Positions 34,745 to 46,000 of a stretch of 64,000 nt of DNA are shown piece after piece. Where the stretch lies: the NCBI GenBank assembly GCA_024195265.1, contig JAJLRJ010000011.1, positions 19,216,927 through 19,280,926 on the forward strand, written 5' to 3'. Within the stretch, counting starts at the first letter, position 1; each line of letters begins with the position of its first letter. Below the pieces are notes generated by a model that was not told where the DNA came from, made no database searches, and was given only the letters and a program-made list of their open reading frames with translations. The DNA is from Dendrophyllia cribrosa. Taxonomy: Eukaryota; Cnidaria; Anthozoa; Scleractinia; Dendrophylliidae. The position numbers and the translations under genes are program-made.

Positions 34745-35641
34745 ATGGCGGGTGTTGCGGGTGGCAGAATTTGCCCAAGTTTCTTCAATCTTCCATGGGA
34801 AGACGTGATTTTCCTGCATATATTTCCCCACTTCACCATACCGCAGCTCTTTAAGTGCAGAAGAGTATGCAGGTTCTTCCGAGAAGTGTGTGATTCGTAC
34901 TTCGCTTGGCAAAGAAATCTAGATTGCAGTCAAGTTTCTTCTCGGCTGACAGGGAATGCATTTGCACTGTTAACTGAAGCAAGTTTGTCTTTACAGATGT
35001 TGGTTTTGAGAAACTGCAAAAGCTGGTTGGATGAAAGTGCCCTCGTAGAAATATTAAAGCGAAATTCCCGACTTAATGAGCTGGATTTGACGGCATGTTC
35101 CAGTTTAACAAATTTATCCCTTTTCACTTTGGCGGAGTTCAACTCAGGACTGAGAGTGCTGAAGTTACGCGAATGTCGCTGGGTTTCATGTGATGCCGTT
35201 ATTCAGATATCGTTATGCTGTACCGGCTTACAGCATGTCGATCTCACTGGCTGTTGGGAAGTAACAGATTCGTGTGTATCGTCCCTGGCTTCTTGTTGCA
35301 ATGAATTGCAGACTCTCCTACTTAATGACTGCTACAGTATTAGCGATAATTCTGTTAGAATCATCGCTAATTCATGCCCTAAACTGTCTCATCTCGGAAT
35401 AAAGGGCTGTTGGCGAGTCTCCAATTCCGCAGTAAAACTGATCGGAGAATACTGTCCTTATCTCGGCACACTGGAAGTCAAGGATTGTAGAGATATTTCC
35501 GAGGCTAGTTTAGCCAGGTTAAGACTTCGTGGAGTGAAGATTGATGTTGATAAAACAAAGCGGTTGAGATTGCATGCTGGTCTTTATGGATATCTAGAAC
35601 ATGAGGAGTGGCAAATTCCTGTGGTTAACTTGAACATTTAA
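34745..35641 (+). CDS. FBXL15: F-box and leucine-rich repeat protein 15
   Basis: A 298-residue intronless gene. Residues 13-55 form an F-box (FFNLPWEDVIFLHIFPHF, with the CRRVCRFF core) that binds SKP1 in SCF ubiquitin ligases. Residues 84-265 hold seven Cys-containing leucine-rich repeats of the pattern LxxLxLxxCxxxSDxxV (LDLTACSS, LKLRECRW, VDLTGCWE, LLLNDCYS, LGIKGCWR, LEVKDCRD). The C-terminal stretch ARLRLRGVKIDVD and final VVNLNI match the tail of vertebrate FBXL15 as I recall it, and the length (human about 300) fits. By family knowledge it recognises SMURF1 and so tunes BMP signalling; whether that holds in cnidarians is unknown. ATG at 34745 is preceded by AAACAAAC, and LPWED placement supports this start. 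Confidence 0.92.
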   Translation: MAGVAGGRICPSFFNLPWEDVIFLHIFPHFTIPQLFKCRRVCRFFREVCDSYFAWQRNLDCSQVSSRLTGNAFALLTEASLSLQMLVLRNCKSWLDESALVEILKRNSRLNELDLTACSSLTNLSLFTLAEFNSGLRVLKLRECRWVSCDAVIQISLCCTGLQHVDLTGCWEVTDSCVSSLASCCNELQTLLLNDCYSISDNSVRIIANSCPKLSHLGIKGCWRVSNSAVKLIGEYCPYLGTLEVKDCRDISEASLARLRLRGVKIDVDKTKRLRLHAGLYGYLEHEEWQIPVVNLNI

Positions 35642-35879
35642 CTTAACTGTGAGCATTATTTACATTACTTGCACCCTGTTAATATTATACCAGAATAAGA
35701 ACATACCGTATTTAATACTTTTGATCCCAGACTGAGACATCGATCCTTTGCAATGGCTTAAAAATCAGCCCACTTCATGCATCACAAGTTCAACATTATA
35801 ACACAACCAATCTTGTGTTTGGCTTGCAGTCAACTAACATTTGATATTGTGATGAACGTTCTTCAAACCGCAGTCGAGT

Positions 35880-36110
35880 GAAACCCTTATAGGCTGGTTT
35901 TGGTTTTTACACCTCGAAACTTTGGAACATGCTACAGTGTACCTCCATCTATAAAACAATCTCAGACAGTAAGCATTTTTAAAAAGAAACTGAAAACATT
36001 TCTTTTTAGTATTTTTTTTTTACCCTTAATTAGTTATTTTTATAATTTTATTGCATGTTTGTAAGCGTGTTGAGATTTTTAAACGCGCAGATAAAACTTT
36101 ATTATTATTT
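35880..36110 (+). mobile_element. 5'-truncated LINE (CR1/L2-like) 3' end
   Basis: The plus strand reads NFGTCYSVPPSIKQSQTVS then FKKKLKTFLFS, the typical C-terminal end of CR1/L2-type reverse transcriptases. It continues into a short 3' UTR and TTTATTATTATT tail. It lies 240 bp downstream of FBXL15, and only the last 40 or so codons remain. Confidence 0.7.
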
Positions 36111-36890
36111 CAAAGGACGTTATCATGTTGTTTATACCCATATGTCCGTCTCATTATGTAAATTAATTCAACATCACACCCACTAGTGGGTTCTGGTACT
36201 TGTACTGAAGATGGATGATGTTTCATCCAAAACACGTTTACATTAACAAAAGTTCTGACCTGTTTGAAAAAAAAAGCTTCATTTAAACTGCAAAAGTAGA
36301 TCACTTGAGAAATGTCTTAGGTGGTATTAACCTATGTGGGTTCTTTAATGTCCACAACTAGTATATAAGGTGAAGGAAACCAGGCCAATTATGAAATCTG
36401 AAGTGCGAATAGTCGGCATGATCTTATCAGTTATTTAAAGACCCTAGTTGGTGGTCTGGCTGAAAGTTAAACTTGTGTGTGGAAACTATTGTTGGTTAGC
36501 TATTGTGCTGTGGTGTGGGTATTGCTTGTCATTGAATCTTTTGATTCATGTCATTTGGTGATCGTCACATCCGCAACACCAACTGGAAGAAACTGCTTCC
36601 TTCTCTGAATTGTTCTCCACTTAGTCCAATAATATGTTACTGTAATTACAAAACAAAAGGCTGAAATGCCAACACCACATATTTGTTTGGCCAAATTTAT
36701 TAAAACTATCAACATTATTTTCTATTTTGCACTTCTAACCTTCATTTCTCTAACATTCAGAGAATGCTTAAACCCAAACTCTTGCCATTTTAATAATATT
36801 AATATTGAATTATTATGCTATTATAAGTCCTTTTAGTAGTGATCAGAGAAACAGAAAAAAGCATAAACGACCCTGTAAATTAAAGCCATA
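36111..36890. other. Intergenic, nothing recognised
   Basis: No supported feature between the LINE fragment and the next MITE. Confidence 0.4.
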
Positions 36891-36893
36891 CTT

Positions 36894-37079
36894 AAAGAGT
36901 CTGACCCACCCAGTTTGCATTGCGCTCTTCTCTTATTGTTATGATACGGCTCTATTCCATATTTGGGCAAGCATATCACCTCTTCTCATCTACAATACAG
37001 TATGGACTTTCGGGAGCCCTGAAAATGGCGGATGAACCAACTTAGGCGCGCAATGCAAACTGGGTGGGTCAGATTCTTT
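36894..37079. mobile_element. MITE with about 32-bp terminal inverted repeats
   Basis: AAAGAGTCTGACCCACCCAG and TTTGCATTGCGC on the left pair with GCGCAATGCAAA, CTGGGTGGGTCAGATTCTTT on the right, with one mismatch. The interior of about 120 bp is non-coding. Confidence 0.85.
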
Positions 37080-37776
37080 ATAAAAGAAAAAAGAATTAAA
37101 AGACAAAAGTTACTGCATATAATCGAAATGTGTCCCTCAGGATATGAATTATGTATTAACCTTAACACTTAGTTTGAATTTGAGAATCAGCCTGATTCTC
37201 TGAGGGTCGGAGTTTGCTCGCTATAACAGGCAGTGTTAGCAACCTCAGTCCATCTGAAGTTTGGAAAAATGTTGTGGAATGCTAATCCACTTCCATCCTT
37301 GCAATCATGCACTTTATCTCCAAACTACATAACTGTTTCTGTTTTTCTCTATACAATCCTTTTATCCAATTAAGTTGTATATTTGGTGGCACTTGGCGAC
37401 ATAACATGGCAATAACCTAAGCGAAATTTTGTTAATTTCGCAGGACACTGTCGTTTTAAAGTAAGCTGTTAAAAGTAAGTAATAATAATTACACACTTGA
37501 ACATGATTTAAAGGACTGTTGTGTGCAAGACTCACCCTCCTGATTACAATACAACAACACAATTTTTTACCTTTTTTCTCAAAATTAAATTTTGAACTTA
37601 AAATAAAGTAATATTCCTTCAAGAGCGAAGTCAGAATTTGTCAAAGAGGGAAGGGAGTCCTTGAACATGAGAGTGAAAGTAGCCTGTGATCAAGCTCTTG
37701 GGCTCAGGGCTTGGGGGAGGAGAGCCATCCCCCAACCCCAAGCTTGCAGGCTAGAGAGTGATATTTCAGATCTAAT

Positions 37777-38068
37777 TAACAACTATTCACCAAAGTGGAG
37801 GTGGGTAGTGGTGGATATTTACTGAGCCGCGAAGCAAATATCCACCACTACCCACCTACACTGAGGTGAATAGTTGTTTTAGTATATACTGAAACAGTGA
37901 GATAATATAACAAAAATGATGCTTTTTAACTCATTTATTCCTGTCAACGATTACAATTTTCGCGCGCAAATTGCTGGGAGGTGAATAGCACTTGCCATTC
38001 CGAGTTTCAGTAGCCAATCAGAGCGCGCCAACAATGCTATCCACTGTTTCAGTGTATACTAATTAAGG
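37777..38068. mobile_element. Two-hairpin element
   Basis: The first hairpin, 37779-37880, has arms AACAACTATTCACC and GTGGGTAGTGGTGGATATTT against their complements around CTGAGCCGCGAAGC. The second module is bounded by TAGTATATACTGAAACAGTG and CACTGTTTCAGTGTATACTA (to 38064). Non-coding; a frequent coral repeat type. Confidence 0.75.
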
Positions 38069-39700
38069 ATATTTGCTGATTTATGGGCCCACTTTTACAC
38101 TTAAATAGGGAATATAGAAAAATCCAGTAGCTAACATTTTACTTTTATTAAGCACTAAGAATAATGACTTTTTTGTTAAGAATTATACTCACCAGGCATT
38201 TTAACTGACACCCTGATTTATAAGCATTGACATACTTGCTGTTAAAATAAATTATGATTGTGAAGTCCTGTTAAATAATATTATAAGTCAATTTTTTAGA
38301 ACTGGTCTCCACTGGATACAAGTCACACCATGTTACAAGGTGTACTTCACATGTATTACATCATAAGCAAAAACTGAAAAATTCTTAAAGAATAGTTCAA
38401 CATATATATATATATATATATATACTGCTCAACTCGTCACATTTTAGACATTTTACTTTGAAAATTCACATTTTTTTTCTAATTCTTGATAGCAAGGTCA
38501 TAACCAAAATGACCTGCATGTGTTAGTGTGTCTTATTTATCTGCATTTCACTGTATTCTTGTGAAACAAAGTAAAAGTACTTGCTATGCATCAAATGAAT
38601 ACTCAAACATTACTAACTTGAAAGCAAACCTCGATGTTTCCATACCAGTTACTATATGCAACCTTTTGAATCAAAACTGCATGCATTGAGAAGTTTGTAA
38701 TAATTTATTGACTTCTGTCAAACATACCTTGTGTGGAAGGAGTTTGAATATTTTATTATTTAAACATTTTATTCTCAACATTTGCTCTTGAACATTCTTG
38801 AATCATTAATGAGCACCTCTGTTGCTCATATTGCATCTTATGCCAACATTATTTAATGGGTCAAATGTGTGAAGACAAGTCAGCCATGTGTTTTGAGCTC
38901 AAATGTGAATGCTTTGCACAAGGTATGATTGATTGAAGTCTATTGCAAACCACTCGGGGTAGTCTTGATTCAAAAGGTTTCGTATAGCATTGAAATTGGT
39001 GGTAAGTTATGACACAGCACTGCACAAACGTTTGACAAGGGTGCCCCTTTAAACCAACAACCAAGCTAAAACTCCAACATGCTAACTAACAAATTGACCT
39101 ACCATGCCCTCTATTCCTGAATTCCAAAACCCACATGATTAGAAAACTACTGGGGCCACCGCATAATTTATGCAACAGAGATGGAGTTAACCTGGTCAAG
39201 TTAAGGTTTTCAATATATGCTGAAATCGGTATTTACATTATCAACACTTTAAATTATGATCTGGATAAAATACTCTTTTAGTTAGTAATAATTATTAGTA
39301 GTAATAATTATAACAATAATTGTTAGATAAACAATTATTATTGTTTATCTAACTGTAGACTGTCTGTGTCTTGAAATAGTCACATTTTCCTGCAAAAAAT
39401 TAAATTGCACAACTATAAGAAATAAATAATTATCAAATGAAAAAAAGGTGCTGACTTGGCTTTTATGTGCTACCATACTTTGAAACAAAACAAATTTTCT
39501 TTTTACAAGAAACAAATTCCCTCATAATTTCTAAAACAATATTATTACTATAATTAATGCAGCTATAGGTTGAATTATTTAACCTGTTGGTAAGTTTCTT
39601 AACTTAAGTACCTTCCTGTAGTATTGTTTGCTGTGCAAGGTGATTCTAACTTTTGAGTCTTTGGATGGAACTCTACATTAATGTGATTGGTAGCCATGTT
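38069..39700. other. Intergenic AT-rich, with (TA)n and a small palindrome
   Basis: A (TA)n tract at 38403-38424, and a palindrome GTTAGATAAACAAT / ATTGTTTATCTAAC at 39323-39354. The missing final coding exon of DAPP1 may lie here. Confidence 0.4.
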
Positions 39701-40031
39701 TGTTTGCTGGTAATATGAAACCGTTGTTCAAACGAAACAAAGATATTTCATGATCATGTTTTACGTGACAGAACAGGCCAGGATTTTTGGAGTACTTGGC
39801 AGGCTTGTCCAGGGGTTTCTATGCCTGCCTCACCATTTTCAAAGCGGAGAAGGCTCTGGGGCGAGGTTGGCGTATTTTCAGAAGATTTTCATGTCTGAAA
39901 TTTAGGGGGCTTATTTCTAGGAGGTCTTATTTTCATGAAGGCTTTTATTCAGAATTTTACAGAACCGACATGAAAACCAGTGGGGAAAATATCAATTTAT
40001 GGCAATTGGGAACAATAAAATAAATACCCAC

Positions 40032-43000
40032 CAGCTTCCACTGCAGGATTTTAATCCACTCATCAGCCTCTTGTGTGGAATTAGCATAGCAGAAAAATGT
40101 TCGGTAAGGCATTACAATCCTACAAGCAAAGTTAAAGGAGCAAAATTATCAATCTGAATGACATCATGAAATATGCCTGCAACTAGCAATGCACAAGCTT
40201 TCTTGGCAATAGGGGGTGGGGGTGGAGGGGTGGGGAAATAGGGGGTGGGAAATTAGGGGGTGCAAGTAGGGGTGGAGAAAAGAAAGGGAGAGCTTACAGC
40301 CATGTCTTTGAATTTTGAATGCCACCCCTAATGATGTGGTCTCTGGTACGAAATTTGTCACCAAAGGAAACCAAGTTCAATGATGTTACTGTAAGTAATA
40401 AAATTTATTACTTACATCATTACTTAATGTTACACATGACTTCATGTGTTACACTGATTGCATGCGTTTGAGTTAACTGCATCCATTTTAATTTTTTGAC
40501 ATGTTTTGCTTTTTGTACATTTCTTGTGGCTATAGGTTTACATACTTAAACTTCTGAATTCTACCAAACTCCCTCTTGTGTTTTCATCAGGAAATGTAAA
40601 CATGTGTGCCATTTCTTAATTTCTAAATCCAACACAGAGGGTTAATAGATAAGAGAGTTATAAGTTAAACATAACAATGTACAGCTGAGTTCACTTTATG
40701 AAATTTGATGTGTTGGTTATCATGATTAAACACTATCCCGAGTGTTTGATTTCTCTTCTCAAAGAAGGCAAAGTTTGACAATGTGTGATGTGTATTTTAA
40801 TTTCAATATTTTTTTGGTACCTAAAGCAGTTTCCTTTTCCTAGTGATTCATCTCTGGCGACTTCTTGACATTCTTCAAGGTCTATTGTTTTAATAGGTTC
40901 TTTGTCCTGGAAACAGATGGGATACAAAACATGGCCAGTCACAACTATTCTTATAAGGCATATTCATATTTTTTTTTACTAATTACATGTATTACCATAA
41001 TGGTACCTGTGCTTGATGACTTTATAACATTTTAATGTGTGTAGTTTTAGGGTCATATGTTGTGGTTTATTTTTTTTTGGTCATAATCTGAGACAATGGA
41101 AAATAAAAATCAAACTGGTTTGAAAATTTACAAACCAAAAAAAGGATTAAACCACCAATGACATTATAAAATTTGGTCCGTGGGATATTTTTGCACATTA
41201 TAAAAATTAATAAAATATCTATACTTTAAAACAACTGGGAAACTTATGAGCATTTTTTCAATAAAAATCAAAACATTGGCACAAGTTATCCTCATAAATA
41301 CACCTGGCCAACTGTTAAAGCACATGATTCATATAAAACTGTTACTCACCCCTTTTGTTTTATAGTATCTCAGCTCATTTTTCAAGAGCACGAACCATCT
41401 CGTTTTCCAGTTCTGCTAAAAAAAGATAAATATTATCAAATAGAAAGTAAGCTTCATTCACTTTTTAAACTTATGGGAAATCCAGCAGGTTTGGCAACAA
41501 AACAACAACAACAAACTAAAACGCGTACTTGTACACACACGTCATCTATTTCCACCCGTCCCATGCCTGAAATCAAACCTTGGTTTACAAAATGTGGGTC
41601 AAACTTAGTGTGACCATAGACAAATGAAATTCTGATTTTAAGTCTGTGAATGTAATTCTCATGTGTAACCATTCACGCAATAGAAAGTTTTAAGTACTAG
41701 GTCATTCCCATGGCACTGTATTGTACTTCATGTATACATGTATACGAATAATGAAATCTGAAATCTAACATTGTGAAAAGTTGATAAAGGATGGCATAAT
41801 TTGATTTAATACATGTACGTACATATAACTGCCTAGTAAGTATATTAATTTTTTGGTCATAAAAACTGCTCCCAGTCCAAAATGAAAAATTTCAGGACTC
41901 TATTAAAAAGTAAGTCCATACCCCCAAACGCCTTTCCGATTCTCAAACTAATTAATAATTCATCAAGTTTGAATGAAGAAAATAATATTAGCATACTGTG
42001 TAGGAGTTTAATTTTTACGGATTTTGTGGATTTCCTTTGATCCACAAAAAAAAACTCCCGCAAAATTTTCCACCGCAGAAATATACTCCTGCTGAAAAAT
42101 TAGTAAATCTTGTTTTAATGGTGTATATCGGCTTAACAGGAACTTTTAACAGTGAACATATTGCTCTCATAACTCCGAGGCGATCGGCACAACAGACATT
42201 CTGTATTCCTGATTCAACTTCAGACCATCCTCACAAGAACCAGACACTGTTATCACAAATATCGACTAACATGTTTTACAAGAACTCGGGTTTTCTCGTT
42301 AATGTTCATGTTAGCGCTAGAACAGCAACCATAACTATGGAAACTATAGAAACTTCCGGTCAGGAAGTAAAATGTATTGCAATTTAATACCGATATTGCA
42401 GTAGAATTTTATTTATTCTTGACCAGAAATCCGCAAAAATTCCTCCCAGCAGAAATTGTCTCGATCCGTAAAAATCTCCTCCCACAAAACAAATTCAGTT
42501 GACAATCTGCAAACTTTTCCTCCCGCAAAAATTTCCTAGTACACTGTAGGTTTTGGCGATTTAAGTCCTTCGTTTCCTCTGTATTTAATAATCAGTTTGA
42601 GAAGCTAATTCAAACACTGGACAGCATGTTTAATCAGAGATCCTACCTCAAAGTTGGTTAAAAAAACTTGGCTGCACCTTGTTTTTCAACCCACTTCTTG
42701 GTGTTTGGAAATCCTAATGAAATACTGTTCTTTGTGTAACTTTGATATATTACATCAAAAAGCACTTTGAACAGAAAATGATCCTCAGAGTATTTTGTAG
42801 TTAACAGTTAACATGTAGGTATTCTTACCTTTATTTTACCACCTAGCTTTGTAAGGTATCCTTCTTTTGATCCAAACTAAAAATACATAAAAATAACTTG
42901 AGTTATGTCTTGTATACATGTAGGGGTGGCGAATGGTACCTTCAAAATCGTGGGTCTGAGAAACATTTTGCTCTGGTCTCGAAATCTCAGCAGTTTTTGT

Positions 43001-46000
43001 TTTAAGTCTCAAAGTCTTGTTTGGCTGGTGCTTTTTCTGTCTCAGAGTCTCGGATTTTTTTCCTCAAGGTCTGGGAGTCTCGGATACTTTTGTCAAGCAT
43101 TCTCGTTCTTCATCCTTGTTTGTTGTTTGATAGGTGAATTGGATATTTTTGGCACTAAGTCTCGGGCTCGGATTTTATAACGTAGCTGCGGTTGCGGTCT
43201 CGGATTTTGAAACAACGGTCTCGGCGAGTCTCGGATTTACCATTCGCCACCCCTACATGTACTTAAAATGTGGCGTATTAGCTAGTGCAATAAAAAAAAG
43301 ATTGATTGGTTAATAATACATGTATTTCTGGGTGCTGCGTGATTTGGTCTTGATGAAAACCAAATTGTAGAATGATCAAATAAAAGATACATCCCCGCAA
43401 ATATAAGGCAATTATCAAAATCTGGGCTCACCAGAAATAGCTATTACATCTGTACTGTGTCAGAGTGTTGCTGCAGTGAATGCAGGACTGCTTTGTTTGT
43501 GTTACTAAATTTTAGTTCCAAAACATTAGCCCAGACCAGGAAAAATGAGTTGTAGTAAACTTTGTAAGTAAATGCTACAGTGTACGTTACTGTGCCTTTC
43601 AATAATTTCAAAAATATTAATAATAATAATAATAATAATAATCATAATCATAATAATAACAACACACTTTATTTAAAGAAGGTAGCACGAAATAGTCACA
43701 AAACTAGTACACTTGTGGCCCTCTAAAAACTCAGTCTAAGGTTTAAAGCCCAGCTACATGTACAAATGTAAGGTTTCATTTTACACAGCCATCAATCATT
43801 ATTATGGCAACAAACATTGAACCCCTGAAAACAGAAACTGACATAATGGATCGAAATCCACCAATCACATTTCAACAAAGATGACGTTTTGACCATTTTC
43901 AGTATAGCATCCATTGTCGTTTCCAGAGACTGTGACGTTATTTTACCTTTATAAGGAAAAGAGAACACACAAAATATCCGAGCATATTACACAGTGGATT
44001 GCCTTACACCTTAGTATCCAGGTTGAAAAACATAAGCTATATTATAAATAAAGAATTTTAATCGAATAATAATATCTGTTGAACTATCGAATAAGGTGTA
44101 TATATTTGCAGCAGTGAAAAATGAAACTGTTGTTTGAGTGTTGAGTTTGCGTGTTATTGAACAGCGCAGTTAGGCTTAAGTGCAGTAGCTGGATTACATT
44201 TTCAAACTCATGAGTCTTGGGCTTGGATTTGCAAGTCTTGGGCAAGCAAATCTCAGATTTGACTATTCACTGTACCCTAAAAATGTGTTGTCTCAGTAAA
44301 ACAATTCCTCTCGGATTAATAGATTATAGTGGATTCTGATCACAGTAGGTTATTTTATCATCAAATCTGTTTCACTTACAGATTGTACAGTATCATCTGT
44401 CTGATGTTCAATGCTACTTTTTCGGTTTTTGCCCCACTCTGCATGCACGCGTACTTTCTCGTATGTTGATGGTTCTGCAATATCTCTTGGATACGGGTAT
44501 TTTAATAATGTCAGGACTCCTAAGACACCAAAAGAAAGCATATCAAGTTAGAACAATATAATGTAAAAAACACTAAGCTAAGATATTAGAGGGGCTATGT
44601 CAACATTTTAAAGTGTTACTTTAAAACGCCAAAATACATCACTGATGGCCATTTTAAAAGGTACAATGTTAATAAGTTACACTATAGTAAATTAAGTTTC
44701 CATCCTTCTCAAAATGACCAGCAGCTTATGATTTTGCTGTCTATACTACATGTAAAAACTATATAGTCTATACTATGGTTGCTTACACTTCATCCTTGGT
44801 TTTACTGGCTTAAAAGGAAATCAAGTAAAGACAAATTTGCCATGGAAGAAGACATATCAGAAGACAGATTTGACTGTAGAGCTTTTTTTTGCGGTATCTT
44901 TTTTAAACTTTGTGATTGATAGAAATAATTACAGAACTTGCTTTCTCAACAGCAAATCACACACAAATGTATTTCATGTGTACTTGTATGGTTTCTTGTA
45001 ACAAAGTGACCATTTTTAAATACTGGTGAAGACAATAAAAATAACACCTTGGAACCTAAGAAAAAATACTCTATTTCTACAAAACATTTTATGAGGGGAC
45101 TGAGTTTTAAGTAATTTACTCACCTGAATCACCTCCAATCAGAGGTTTGTTTTCAAAATGTTCTACAAACTCACTCAAGCAAGAGAAAGTGCCCATTCCA
45201 AATTTATACTGTACACCATCCCAACCAATCTGAAAATGTTTTACTGAATTGGCACACCTGAAAACAAATAAAACATATCAATTAATTTGAACCTATGGAT
45301 AATAATTTTCTAGATTTCTGATTGGTTACCTCTGCTATCGATCTGAGCTATCCTTAAGTTGACTAAATACGGAAAAATGGTGTTGAATTGTTTGAAAGGT
45401 TTGTTCACATCAAGCTCAGCTGCACGCCTGCTGTAATTACGCCATCATAATTTTGAAAAATGGTTTGGGCTAATCCAATCATTTATTTATCCATGTAACA
45501 TCTAAATAGATTTATACATTATATACCAAAAATTTAAAATGCTTCATACCTAATCGTCTTAGTTTATAAACTTAGAAAGATTTTCCTGCCTTGACTCAGG
45601 TTTATTCTCAGTTATATTCTTCTTGAACTTGTTGGATATGAGCTGATTATTACCATCCTGGCACTACACGCCTTGTTTTTTTTTCTATATATCAGCTCAT
45701 ATCCAGTGCATCCTCAAAGAATAACTGTTAATTATTCAAGTGTCTCAGGAGAATACATGGAATCATCTGGCTAAACAACATCTGGTGTTTTGCAAAATAA
45801 ATTAAATATTAAAAAAAAAAACATCTCAATAGCCCTTTTACAAAACAGCCCAACATTTTTTAATATAAATTACATGAAAAATAGGGTAAATAAATGGATT
45901 CCCCATACTAAAGTTAGCAAAAAAATAAAGTTATGAAGAGATCTGCTGAAAATGGAAGGAAATACAAATGGATGAAATTTAACTTTAGGATTCAGGTTTC

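Noticed and set aside
41544..41575. A 26-base in-phase extra exon between DAPP1 exons 5 and 6
   Set aside because: Using the outer donor of exon 5 joins the PH domain directly (GGKIK-NWKTRW) as in the family, so no extra exon is needed.
42905..43180. 91-codon plus frame with apparent membrane segments
   Set aside because: Inside the foldback element with CTCGGA tandem words; hydrophobicity comes from the repeat.
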